DNA of 64,000 nucleotides from Rallus limicola (taxonomy: Eukaryota > Chordata > Aves > Gruiformes > Rallidae), in assembly GCA_022605955.1 (NCBI GenBank), contig JAKCOZ010000001.1, forward strand, positions 100,162,211 through 100,226,210. Direction: 5' to 3'. Made by a program: the position numbers and the translations under genes. The notes beneath the pieces were generated by a model. That model was not told the origin of the DNA, did no database searches, and was given only the letters and a program-made list of their open reading frames with translations. Position 1 is the stretch's first letter; every line of letters starts with the position of its first letter. This document shows positions 23,426 through 35,735 of this stretch, one piece after another.

Positions 23426-26400
23426 GCAAATATAAAAATGTCTTACATTTGTATAGCTTATTAAAAATAGAGTGTATTTAAAACATATGATTGATCACCT
23501 TTGAAATATATTAAATAGCAAGGGCTCAAAATATTTGAAAATGGAGCACTACTGCTTTCCTTTGAGTTACAAATTAAATATTCTTTTGTTATTAATTACA
23601 TATTCTTTGTCTTGGCTCCCATCCTACATTAGTCTGCTCTTTCTATCAATTTTTAAGAAGTTAATAGTAACATATTAAAGGTAGATAAGCCTGCAGAGCA
23701 CTCCATGGGATCAGAAACAGAGGTCCTAGTGGATTAGGGCATGCTATTTAGAATCATGGTGGTAGTTCAAGTGTCAGAAGCAAAGCTTGACATCTCTGAA
23801 TCCTTGTGGGTCAGCATTCATGCTGGTGAGCACTAACAGAGCTCCTTTCATTTTTGCGTACTTAAAAATAACTAAGTCTGATTTTTATAATTATTTAAGC
23901 CTGAAATGATCATTTTACAGAAAGTATGATTCTACCTTATCATTTGTTGTAAGTTTGATCACTATGTGGTTGCTGATGATTTTTGGTTTTTGGTTTTTTG
24001 TTTACCAGATTTCTGATCAAAGCACCCAAAAAGGAAGAAATTATTTTAATAAAATTTAGTGGGAGCATTGTTCTGGTTTACCCTACTGAGTCAGTTCTCT
24101 TTTGTTTATTGAGAACATGTTTTTCTTAATTAGAAACTGTTCTGTGTTATTATTCGCAAAGCTGCTTTGTGTGAATTTGCCCAACTATTTAGGAAAGGAA
24201 TCAGAAAAGTCTCCATGTTGAATGCAGATGGAATGGGCTGTCAGACTTAGTCTAGAGGAGTGACATGATCCAGAAGGCAGTGTTTCAGAGTTTTTGCTCT
24301 ACAGACACATGCATGATCATCTACAGCCCATAAATGCCTTGAGCTTGAGTCACAGGGTGGCTGGGTTGTTGGCAGGTTTGCTTGTTTAATTACAAGTACA
24401 TTTTGCCTCACCTGTTCATTTCAAGCATGATATTTTGTGACTTTTCTTCTATTTTATTTCTATTCCTTTTATCCCATCAAATAAAATTCTACTCTCAAAT
24501 ACACTTACTGGGAGCATTTTTCAATATTTAAGACAAGCAGAAGTAACTTGACAGAAAAAGAGAAAATCAGAATATAAATAGCTGTAATTCTGTGAATGAA
24601 ATGTTACATGGAGAACTTGCATCGTGGCTTTATAAATTTGAAATCTGGTCAGTTCATTAAAAATAACAATGCTTGAATAAACATAATGCATAATTATAGC
24701 CTTCGGAATTCTGAGGTGCTTTTGTATTTTCATGTCAAGTTTCTGTTTTGAAGCTTGCTCAAAGTTCAACTTACTACATGGAGTTCTACTTAATACATGG
24801 AAATATTTGCTTATTAGGCATCATAATATATGGGAATACTGAAGCACAATACAAAATTAAACTGTAACATGGACCCAAACATTATTAATTACAGTTTTCT
24901 CACTGTCAGCGACCAAAAGAACCAAATATAGTGATAATATTACTTTATTCTTGACAATAATATGTAGTTTCATAAGTACTACAAGATTTGGAAGGATACG
25001 TCTTTGGAAACAAAAATCCAATAATTTATTTAGTCAGTCTCCTCTGCTTTATAACTCTATAAAAGGTCCAAAAAGTTTTAAATTTAGAGACTGGAAAACC
25101 TTGCACTCTATAGTAGTAATTAGCTGTAATCCTTTGGATTTTGTCCTGGCTTTTGGACTGTGGGTTGCTAGTGGCACTTTGCTGGTGCCACTACAGTTTT
25201 CTGGGTTTGTTTTAACCTTTTTACCTTCCTGGCTTCCAGTCACCAAAACTTGAAATGGTTCTAAATAAGAAATAAGGAAAAAATGCCTCAATTTCCTGGA
25301 TCCATCAGTCAGCCTTTGAGTGTTTCCCTGGATTCCACAGTCCATGCTGATTTTAACATCTTCATGCAAGTCCTTCCCTGTTTACCAGTGAACCTTTAAT
25401 CTCTCCTGGCCTATTTGCATTCAGTAGATTACTAAACAGCTTATGTGAAATGGAAATACAGAAAATTTTAATAAATTCCAAGTAAGCATTTCAGATCATT
25501 GAAGTTAAATAAAAAGCTGGCAGAGGAAATGGTATAACTGTTTTGAAGTAAGATCTTTGCATGCTTGTTTCATAGCACGTGCTTGGGCAGGTTTGTTATC
25601 CAGACTTCTGGTGAAGGATAAGGCATAACAGTTTCCTCTTCTCCTCCCTTATAACATACCCTTTTGGAAGGCCTGAAATCACAAGCAGGGCAGTCAAGAC
25701 CATGCTGGCCTTGTTATGTGTCCTCTAATGGCAGGTGAGGAGTAGCCTGAATGAACATAGAATCTGAGAAAGCAACTTAAATTGATGCTGTATTTTCTCA
25801 TCCCTTCCTCTGTGTCTTGTCCAGAATATGATTCCATGGCTGTATCTATACTAATGAAAGGCAATTGTTTTGCTTTGAGCATGTTGTCTCTGTCGGGAGT
25901 TTTATTATAAATTTTATAGCCCATATGTGAATCTTAGTTTTAATATTGAAGACAAAGTCTCTTCAGTGTACCAGATTAATAGTTTTGCCTACCTCTTTAG
26001 CTATATACTCTGTTCCCTGCTAGCACCGAACAGGTTTTCTCCTGTGTCAAAGCAGAAAAATTTGGAAATGCAACCTAAATATTAATTATTTAACCAACTG
26101 TTCTCTGAAGGCAAAGTAGTAATGTTCGTCAGTGAGGCAGAACTGGTACATCCCTGATGGAGAAGTTTCCCTATAATGAGAAAAGGTATAGCATAGCAGT
26201 AAGGACTGTTACCCAAATGTGTGATAAACACCCAGGCAATATGTTCTTAATACTGACAAAATGTTCATGTGATACAGATTTACAAATTGATTTTAAGACT
26301 TTAAGGCTTAATACTTCTTTTCTCTAAGTCCTGTCAGGTTCTGGTATCTGATAGTCATTGAGTGTGGCTTACACCAGAAGAACTTCTAGTACTACTTCAG

Positions 26401-29400
26401 GAAGAAACTTGCTTTACTTTGTAGCTCACATGTATGAACAGCATAGAATACTACCTGCATTAGAAAGCAGGTGTTAGTAGTGGGAAGGCAAGTATGAAAA
26501 CTTAGAAATAAGCAAAGCCAAGAAAAGCTAGAGAAGAAAGGAGGAACAGACAGAAGAAACAGAGGTTTAGATCAGAGGGAGAAGAAAATGTAGGAGAAGA
26601 TGACAGACAGAGATAGGGCAGTGAAAAGAAAAAAAATGCTAGCAGTAGGGGGTCTTTAAGTAAACTTGTAATTATTTTTTAAAGCAAAAGGTCAAAGTTC
26701 GCTGCTAAAATGTTTTCTGTGGCTGTGCAGTTGTGATGAAATAATCATTGAATCAATAAATTTTCTCTAACTAGGGTCAAGAATATGAAAAGATGAAGAT
26801 GGTGGTCTCATCTTGTGTCTATGTATGTGTGATGCACAAACATATTACATCGGTGAACGAAAGATACTCTAAAATTTGAGAATTATGAGGTTTTTATCTA
26901 ATCCTGTTGGAGGGAAAAACCTCCTAATGTTTTTGCTTTTCTTTTTCCTAAATGAAAAAACAAAACAAAAAATGCCCAAAACAGACCTAATTTCTTTACA
27001 CATAATACTTTTCTTTACATCCAGTGTTGAAACCTTTTCTTCATATTTCTTAGAAATAAAATTATGGAAATAATAATGGTTATATTGTAATTACTCTTAT
27101 AGAATATAATTTCGCAAATATTTTTAATGCAACTGTTTCAATTTGTTTCTCAACTGAAAAATTTTGGGAAACTAAATTTATAATAAATGCATTTTCTCTT
27201 TTGGAACATGATATGTATTCAATTTCCTCCTGATTTTTCTCAAAATTCCCTTTAATAGTACTTTAATAGTCCCTTTAAGTAGTACTGAGACCTAAGTCGT
27301 TTTTAGTCAGAACACAAAATTTAACTGCAGATCAAGCTTCTAATTCCATGCTGTGGAGAGATTAAAATTTATTTTTGTTATGTCTTATCTTTTCTTGCTG
27401 TAGAAGATGGGATTTTTTTTACTTCTGTGATCAGATAAACGGAAGAATCACTTCAAGATTTTGTGCTTCAATTCTTATAAAATACAGATGATAACGCATG
27501 CTTCTCCCTATTACTTTCCTTTCTTTTCTATGAATTTTCTGCATTCTCAGTAAAAAGTCTTGTTTTGACAATCAACATATCAAAACGTGGTGATATGTAC
27601 AGCCATAACCTCTGAGACTCATGTAACAAATAGAAATTTATATAGGCATGTTTTCTATGTGTTGCATTTTGGGAATACCTCCTTCTTCCTCCAGTGATAG
27701 CATTCCCATGAGAACATTTCAAAGCTCTATCCATTGTGGCAGCTGTGAGTTTTAGGTGGTGTTAAGCACATAGGAGATGAAACTGACCAGTATTTCTTGC
27801 CTACAGCACTGACTGGGAGAAAAGTAATTTATTTTGGAAATTTGGGTGAATTTATTATATGCATTAGGGATTGACAGATGGGAATTACATATGTGGTATT
27901 TGGTAATAATGTCTGCAGAATGTTTTTCAATCTGTGCTTTCTCCAGCTCCTTCCTCCAGAACCCCTTGTTTCTTAGGTCTCCATTAATCATCAGCTTATC
28001 AGTCTTCTGGGATTTTTACTTGGCAAAAACGTTCATGGTCTGTAGACCACATGGAAATATTGATTATAATCTGGAAAAATTTTAGCAGGATGGCTGTTCT
28101 AAACCTTTGGAGTTTTTCAGAAAGTGCTTCCAACACCATTCCTCAGAAACATAGTTTTCCATTTTTTCTACTTCTTGGATATATCTTCTCAGTTTCTTGT
28201 CTCCTGAATATTATTGAGACATGCATACAATTCATTAAAATGTTTTTCACTTCAGGAAGATACTGTCTTGACTAAACTGAAGCGAATACAGATGTAAAAG
28301 TGTATAAAAATAAAAAGAACTGAAGTTGATACTAACTTCATAGAACACTAGTGAAATATACTTTTGAAGATGGAGGTTGCATCTTGCTTACTCCTTCAAC
28401 TGAAAACTAGGAAAGTTTATGTTTTGTTTCCTTTGATTTTGCAGTATTTTGGAGCAGTATTTTGCAGCAGACAGAAGTCTGTTTTGTCACTCTTCTCTAT
28501 TGTTTTATCTGTTCTTGAAGATATTGCACCTTGGTCCTTCAGTGGATAGATTGACCTCTATAATTAATGAAGATTAGACAGAAATTAATGTGCAGTGTTG
28601 ATTAGCTGAATGTCATGGGAGTCACTGCATAATTTCAGATGGTCAAGAGAGTTATCCATACACTTAATAGACGTCATGACCCTGTATTAGTTGAAACGGA
28701 AGTTTGAACAAGGGAGCAAAGGGCACAGCTTTCCAATCTAGTTACATGAACTGTTGTGAAACATGGAAACATGTTCCATGGAATTGGATAGGCACTACCT
28801 TAAATAAATAATTAATCTTTCCACTGTTAATTAAAAAAGATTACCTAGTGTGTCTTTGAACATTCTTCTCATCTATTTGGCAGGTCTAGCATTCTACCAA
28901 TATAATTAGAGTAAGATATGATTAAAATGTATGGATCTAAGGAGAATAGGGATGGCTCTTTTGAAAACATAACCAGATTTTATTTTTTAATTAAACTTAT
29001 GTTTAACATTGTTATTGAAGCAGTGATTTGCCAATGCCAATTAATGCCATTGAGCTGATTCCTTATTAATTGGCCATTGCCAAATAATTAACGACTGAAT
29101 GGAAGTGTACTTTAATCTTTTCAGTTAATGAAGGACTGATCATTTTCTGGAGGAAAAAATCTGGAAATGGTAATAACTTCTAAAATCCTGAAATGCTATG
29201 AAGTCTGGGTAATGCTAAAAACTGTCAAGACAACTGTTACCTCTTGAAGAAAATATTAAAGAGCATTTTCTTTTTTTCATCTGTTACAAGTGTTTTATTT
29301 GGTCTCTAAATACGCTTTGTTCTTGATTTAACATGATTTGTGTTTTGCAGGAGTAAAAATCAAGTTAACGTGAGATTGTGGGGTGCTTGCATTTTGGTTC

Positions 29401-29839
29401 TGAAATATGTGTGCTGTTTTCATGATATTCATAGGTCACACAGATGCTAAGGACAAACTTCAAGCAAAAATCAGTTATGTCTCTTAAGTGGTAGGTAACC
29501 AGCAGGCAACATTCTGAAGGGTGTTTTGACTTTGTGAACTTTACGGAGTACCAGGCATAGACTAAGATCCTTGAAGGGAGACAGGATGCTGCCTAAGGAG
29601 TGTTTCAAAGTTTGTGATCACTAATCAAGCAGATACCATAGAAAGCAGAGTGCTTTGTGAGCATAGAAGTGTATAAAAACCATGTTGCTCAGGTCTAGAG
29701 ATTCTCTGCATATAAAGTAAGAAAATGTTTAAACTTAATTTGGCCTAGGTATGGATAACAAGAATAAGTAGAATGATTTGTCCCGTGGAAAGTGTGAGGT
29801 GGAAAAATAATGTAACCATGATAATTCATATGGTTCAGG
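23426..29839. other. AT-rich non-coding stretch, no gene seen
   Basis: No supported gene. The frames at 24951-25253 (plus) and 25049-25369 (minus) are about 100 codons but overlap on opposite strands and show no domain. A purine-rich tract lies at 26500-26640. A TAATTA/ATTAAT-rich block lies at about 28990-29100. Confidence 0.6.
26500..26640. repeat. Purine-rich (polypurine) tract
   Basis: The plus strand is strongly biased to A and G over about 140 bp, with many GAAGAAA/GGAGAA-type blocks and few pyrimidines. It is degenerate, with no fixed repeat unit. Confidence 0.7.
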
Positions 29840-30345
29840 GACCTTTTGGGTAGTAGGATCTTGAGAGTCAAACAGTGTTTAGGCAGTTGCCAGGGCCCTG
29901 AGGGTTCTAAGGGTGGCTACCTGGCCCTGAGCATTTTTTCCCTGGTATCTCCACTAGTGCTGCTGTGGACCCAGGAGCTCCACTTCAGCTTGACCTGGGC
30001 CGTCAGCCCATTGACACTGGAGAATGGTCCGTTTGCAATACTGGCACAGCTGTGGACCTTGTGGGTCTTGACCTATGGACTCTCCTTCTAGCTTGATATT
30101 GCCTTCTTTCTATTGTCCTGCCTGGCAGTCACTGGACTGTCTGAACATTGGTCTGATCCTGACTTCCGAGTTTAATGTCAGACCTGCTTCATCACAGATT
30201 CCCATGGCAATCTGGACTTGAGTTTTGGACTCCTCCACCCAACCTGCTCTACTCCATCCCTGGCATGTGGAAAGGGACTTAGCTGATAAGGCCCATGTTC
30301 TGATAGCCCGGGGATCCCCCTTGACTCCCAGCTTTCCTGCTTTTT
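29840..30345. other. Unclassified GC-richer block, probable old repeat
   Basis: About 500 bp with clearly higher G+C than the AT-rich flanks on both sides, and with recurring 'gacct' and 'cctgg' phrases. A plus-strand open frame (29846-30091, 81 codons) and a minus-strand one (30178-30417, 79 codons) cross it; neither shows a domain. The abrupt change in composition suggests an inserted element or a decayed processed copy. I cannot name a family. Confidence 0.4.
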
Positions 30346-33340
30346 AAGGAGCAGTGGGCCTCTTGCTATGCCATGAAAGTAACTATCCTTATAATTACTA
30401 TATATCAGTAACATCATATAAAGTTGTGATTAACCAGGTAATGACATAAAATGCACTACATACAGGTACAGCTATAGAAAAACTGGAAGAAGTACTGAAG
30501 GGAGGTTATTTGCTAGGAGACATGGTGGTATGAGGAAATTAAAAAGAAAGGTCCAGAAATGGGTAAAAAAATTAGAGGAGGAGGTATAAAACCAATTGAT
30601 GAAGAGTAGAGGAGGATGCCCTTCTGATAGTAGGAATGCAGACTTTTTCAGAAGGTAACCTACAGATCTAAGCCCACATGGAGAAAATCCCTCTTGGTCA
30701 ACCTACTGGACTGTCAATCAGCTCTGCTTTCTGGAGAAAAAGAGTGTAGGAGGCTAGAACAAGGAGGCATAGTCCACCACCCCAGTATGAGGGAGATTTC
30801 GAGTTCAGTAGTGGTTGTGTGTGGTTCATAGGTTTTAATATCAATAATTAGTACCTTTGTAGTCATGTGTGATAGTATGCACAATGATGTAAATGCAAAT
30901 TAAAAGTAGTGATGTGTTTACTAGTTAATTAGGTTTTTGGTTATGTGATTTATTAGTTTTTTCATAATTTATTGCTTAAGTAATGAATATTGTCCTCTTC
31001 TGAAGTGGTTTTCTAAAGCCTGCAATCTAAAGAGGGAGAATTGGACTTCAAGATGACATTCTAAAACTTCTGATGGAGAGAAATTTCTGTTCTTGATGGC
31101 TACATGTTACAATATAGCATACAGGAAGGTTGTGAAATATCAGACTTCATCCCAACTTCCATCTGCAATGGCATGTTCCAGGAGGAAGGAAAAAATGTTT
31201 TCTTTCTTTAGTTCTTATCATGCTCTTTTTCACATTGGTTTCAAAGGAAGGGTTCAAATGTGACTCTGAACACTGTATACTCTATTTACTGAAAAGTACA
31301 ATTTTGTACTAAAAATCTTTGTAAGCTTTAGAGATACAGTCTGACCTTTAGGATCTTGTACACTTCTTGATCTTTTTTTTTATTCTGTTGTCTTTCGTGG
31401 CTGCTCAGTGCATTTTACATTAAGCTTTCTAGATCCTCTATACATTGCCATTTACTCTGTACATGTCTTCGATATGTTTAAATGTATCAAACAATTTCTG
31501 TAGCATTTCTTTTTGGATTTAAGGAAAAGAAGAGTGAGATCAACTTGATACTTAGATTTTTAACTTCAGATGTGTATTACCAACCTGTTTTAATACACGT
31601 GCTGTATATGTTTGAGTTCTCTCTTTATTGATATGGCAATTGTTGTGAATGTCAAAAGATAAATCAGGAATATTTTTTTATTTTAAATTTATGTACATTT
31701 AGTGGGGAGAGAAATAATGAATTAGCTTAAATGAAATCCATGGATTAAAATGTTATCATAGACTTTCAAAATAACTTTTAAATATGTATTTTACATATTT
31801 GAATTTATTTTCAGTTAGTACTTTTCACAAGTACATTGTCTATTTAGACAAACTCTTGCCACAATTGACTCTAGATCTTACAGATTCTTTTGAAGTGTGA
31901 TTATTTTAAATTTTTATTTAATCATTATTATTGCCCATGGGTGTTGAAAAGGAAAAGGTTAAAAGAAACGGGTTTAGAGTTTAGGAAATTATATTTCTGA
32001 GGAGTTGAAAATTTTTCTTAATCAATTTAAACATAAAAACCCTAAAAATGTTAAGTCTTGACAGTGAAGCATTTTTCACCATTGTAAGAAAAACATCAAA
32101 AAGAGAAATTAATTGCAATTTTGTTTTATTCTATGCATATACTAATTTTATAACTAATCAATTTTTCTCACAGTTTATCCTAATAGTGTTGAATTCTTGA
32201 AATTTTTTATTAAGCCTGTTATTAATTCTTAACCATGAAGTAAAAACAAGACATATCAGAAAGCAGAATAGTAAAACACTGTTTGAAAACACAGAGTTTA
32301 TACGAAATCTTCCATAGTTGTTTAATGATTATTCAATACTGTTTTCTCTGCTGCTGTTCACACAATACATAAAAAATGAAGGAATGTTAATGTGAAGCTT
32401 TCAAGCCTAGCAAAACTGCTGTTTTATGGGATTTCTAATAGCCTCCAGAATGTAGAAGACATTGAAAGTAATTTCTGAATTCACAGTCTATACCCTCCAG
32501 GTATAGCTGTTTAGTGCTGCTTATATACATAATTTCTTTATGCAAATATTTAACATTTTATATTACACCTTTCAGAATATATTTTAATCTTTGAAACTTT
32601 TCATCTTTGCTTACTTCTGTTTTGAATGTTACATTTCATAGATGTGGATAAAATGAAAAAAAACCAGGCCAAAATTATGAAATATTTGATCACTTAGTGT
32701 TTTTCTTGGAAATTTTGGCCTAGATGTCTTATTTTAGGAAATAGTTTAAATAGATTTATGCTCAAAACAGCATTGAAAGACAGTAATTAATGCTTTCACA
32801 AATGCATGAGTAGCAAACATTTTTCTGTGCACACTTACAGACTTATAGAATCGTTACTAGACTAATGAAAACAAGGTAAGCTATTTTATTTACTCAAGAA
32901 TTATTCCTACTTTCAGCAATAAGGCAAAGTAAATAAAGAGGAAAGTTGTTCTGTTTTCCAGTGAACTTTAAAGTACTTGTGCATTAAATCTTTCTTGTTT
33001 CCATAGTGTCTCTCTCAATGAAGACTCTTCTTCCCATGATCTGGATGATAAATTATTTAAAAATTGTCACAGCCGCCTCTGTGTTTTACTCTATTTAAGC
33101 TTTCTAACAATGTCAATTGCCCCAAATTAGAGCATAAAATAAAAGGAGTGTTGGCAGTATGTTTTTTATAAGGAGCTCATCAATCAGTTTTTATGTGTGA
33201 TTTTTTGTGCACTTTGTTTAGAAGTTGACAGTATGATGTACACAAGCCTCACTAAAATGCAATCAAAACCAAGTGCAGTTGAAAAATGCATATGATCAAC
33301 TTAGTAATACACTAACCAAGAACTAAAATATTGACAGAGC
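30346..33340. other. AT-rich non-coding stretch, no gene seen
   Basis: No supported gene. Positions about 30610-30830 are mildly GC-richer and unassigned. The segment 31500-32700 is among the most AT-rich of the window, with hardly any open frame. Confidence 0.65.
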
Positions 33341-33376
33341 GGCAGAGAGCATTTTAGTGGCAGAGAGCATTTTAGA
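33341..33376. repeat. 18-bp tandem duplication
   Basis: GGCAGAGAGCATTTTAGT is followed directly by the same 18-mer with only the last base changed. It looks like a recent local slippage or duplication. Confidence 0.9.
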
Positions 33377-33784
33377 AGATGTCCTGTTTCTCACATCACC
33401 CTGGTGTCTTCTGTGATCTGCAGGCTTTCTGTACAAATGGCATTTGCTTCCTCCTTGGCTAGTGTCTGCTTGGCATTCAGGGAGAATGCTTCAGTTAAGA
33501 AGGTCGAGCTCTTGCAGTCATAAATGATCATTGCCTTAAAATGCCCACTTTTCCTCCAAGGTAGTTTCTTTTCAGATCCTTTGTAATTATGTCAAATTGC
33601 AGTGCCTTAAGCCTTTAAAATATTTCAGTTTATATATGCCCATTACTACTGTCCTTTAATTGTTTCTTTTGTTGGTCATTGTTTTTGTTATTTGGATAGT
33701 AATTGAAAAAATGCTCTCTTCTTTAAGGTCATAAATCTTCGGAGCAATGAACATATTGTCTAGACAGTTTAATTTCTTCACCCT
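33377..33784. other. Non-coding stretch, nothing recognised
   Basis: No gene or repeat family recognised between the 18-bp duplication and the next CR1 tail. Confidence 0.55.
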
Positions 33785-33856
33785 GTGTGGAACCAGGAGT
33801 TGGGCTTGATGATCCTTGCCGGTCCCTTCCAACTTAGAATATACTATGATTCTATC
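33785..33856 (+). mobile_element. CR1 LINE 3' terminus, very short copy
   Basis: Only the last ~70 bp of a CR1. It contains the 'gttgggcttgatgatcctt' phrase, then 'ggtcccttccaactt', and ends in an ATGATTCTAT-type terminal repeat. It is a strongly 5'-truncated sense copy. Confidence 0.88.
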
Positions 33857-35117
33857 TAAATACACTGGATTCTTTCCACTTCATTTTCTATCTTGCAGTT
33901 CTTATTTTTTGAGCAGTGACTTTTTCTTTGGTGTTGAACTCAATGCTGTTCAACAGAGCTTGTAACAGTGACTTATGTCTACACAGATCAAGTGGCTGAT
34001 TGCTTCTCCACTTAGGTTGTAAAGTCGAATTTTAATTGTAATTTGAAATTTTGACTAAAAAGGGCTTCCCTTTTTATTTATAATTATTACAAGTGTTATT
34101 GCAGATCTTATTAGCTCATTCATTTTGAATATAACATAAAAATTCTTTATCTTTCTATCACTCTTTATAGGAGTGGTCCACTAGCATATGCCTTTCTTAG
34201 GATCTCATTTGATTTGATTGAATTATTCGAAGGTTCTTAAATTCTTATAGTTTAGCTTTTCATAATAATTTACCATTTTCATATTCTTCCCAAAAAATGG
34301 ATGCCACAGGCTTCTATTTTCTACCTATCATGCTAGTTTCCTTGGTCTCATCTAATAGTGGTCTTTCCATTTTAAATATTGTTGGTTTATTTTGGGGCTT
34401 ATTTTACTTCTGTCTGCAACTAGGTGTCTTTCAGAACCTAATTTTGGGTCTAGTTTTCTTTGCTGTTGTTTTTATGTATCCCAAGGGTGGTCTCATCTAT
34501 CTACAACTGTAAAAAAGGCAAAGGCAGCAATTCTGCTATAATCCTCCTCCACTCTGTGTCCTCTCAGGTCCCTTGTTTCCTACCATAAACACCAGAATTA
34601 ATAGATATTAAAATTTGCTCATTGTATTCTCATTCATTTTTGCCCCTTTTTAAAATGTCAAATTAACAACATCTAGCTGCTTGATAACTTAGTGCAGGTT
34701 TTTGGGAAGGTGTGTTACCAGCTGTCCTGTCCTTAACATGCCACTGACTGAGCAGCTAGAGATTTTGTGGCATTCGGATGTTTTGCTAAAGGGAAAAGAA
34801 AAAAAAAATGTCATAGAGTAAATAGAAGAACTATTCCTTTAAAGAATGGAAGATTAATACACGATAAACCTGGTAATTTCTGATTTGTTGTTATGTTTTA
34901 TTTGGGGTGGAAAAAAAAAAAAGGATTAGATTTCATGTTGTGCTGTATAATGCAGATGAGGAGTGAATACTTTTCTGTGTTATATTTATGATGTTACTCT
35001 GTATGCCAGTACATTTGTGATTTAGAAGAAAAGTTTCTTCAAGATGAATTGGTGCAATTTTACTCCTGGAGAGTTAGTTGGTGCCTAAGTATATGTAAAT
35101 TATAGCAATCAAAATGT
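33857..35117. other. AT-rich non-coding stretch, no gene seen
   Basis: No supported gene. The frame at 34297-34512 (71 codons, plus) is hydrophobic (Leu, Phe, Val) but sits in T-rich DNA, where such frames arise by composition. Poly-A runs occur near 34800 and 34910. Confidence 0.6.
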
Positions 35118-35735
35118 ATGATTGAGGTAGCCAGAAGGGCCAACTGTGCCCTAGGGTGCATCAAGCACATCATACCTAGCTGGTTAACGGAGCTGATTGT
35201 CCCACTATACAATGCATTAGTGTGGCCCCACCTTGAACACTGTATGCAGTTTTGGGCACCTCAATACAAGAAGCACATCCAATTAGTAGAGTGCATCCAG
35301 AGGAAGGCAATAAAGATGTTGAAAGGCCTCAAGGGCAAGGCTAACTAGTGGCTGAGGTGACTTGGTTTATTCAGCTTGGAGGAGGCTGATGATGACATAG
35401 TGATCTACAACTTCCTCAAGGGAGGCAGCAAATGGGGAGGTACTGATCTCCTCTCTCAGGTGACCAGTGATAAGACATGAGGAAATGGAACGTAGTTACA
35501 TCAGGGTAAGTTCAGATTGGACATTAGGAAAAAATTCTCCACCTAGAGGGTGGTTGGTAGCTGGAACAGGCTTCCCAAAGAAGCGGTCACGGCACCAAGC
35601 CTGTCAGTGTTCAGGGAGTGTCTGGACAACACTCAGTCATATGGTGTAGTTTTAGGTAGTCCTGCCAGGAGCAGGGAGTTGGAGTTGATCCTTATGGGTC
35701 CCTTACAACTTGAGATATTCTATGATTCTGTGATT
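35118..35735 (+). mobile_element. CR1 LINE, 5'-truncated 3' end
   Basis: A sense CR1 copy of about 620 bp covering the C-terminal coding part and 3' terminus. The frame at 35118-35348 reads CALGCIKHII, then LIVPLYNALVWPHLEHC, then QFWAPQYKK, which are conserved blocks of the CR1 ORF2 C-terminal region, and then hits a stop. Later pieces continue in other frames (35550-35753). It ends 'gatattctatgattctgtg', the CR1 terminal 8-bp repeats. It is inactive through truncation and frameshifts. Confidence 0.93.

Noticed and set aside
24951..25369. Two overlapping ~100-codon frames on opposite strands
   Set aside because: No recognised motif on either strand; opposite-strand overlap suggests chance openness.
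33007..33126. Exon-like frame after a TTTCTTGTTTCCATAG acceptor-like site
   Set aside because: The acceptor is good and about 40 codons are open, but I found no donor and no recognisable peptide; weaker than the other three candidates.
34297..34512. Hydrophobic 71-codon frame resembling membrane segments
   Set aside because: T-rich DNA yields Phe/Leu/Val-rich frames by composition; no partner exons or start context.
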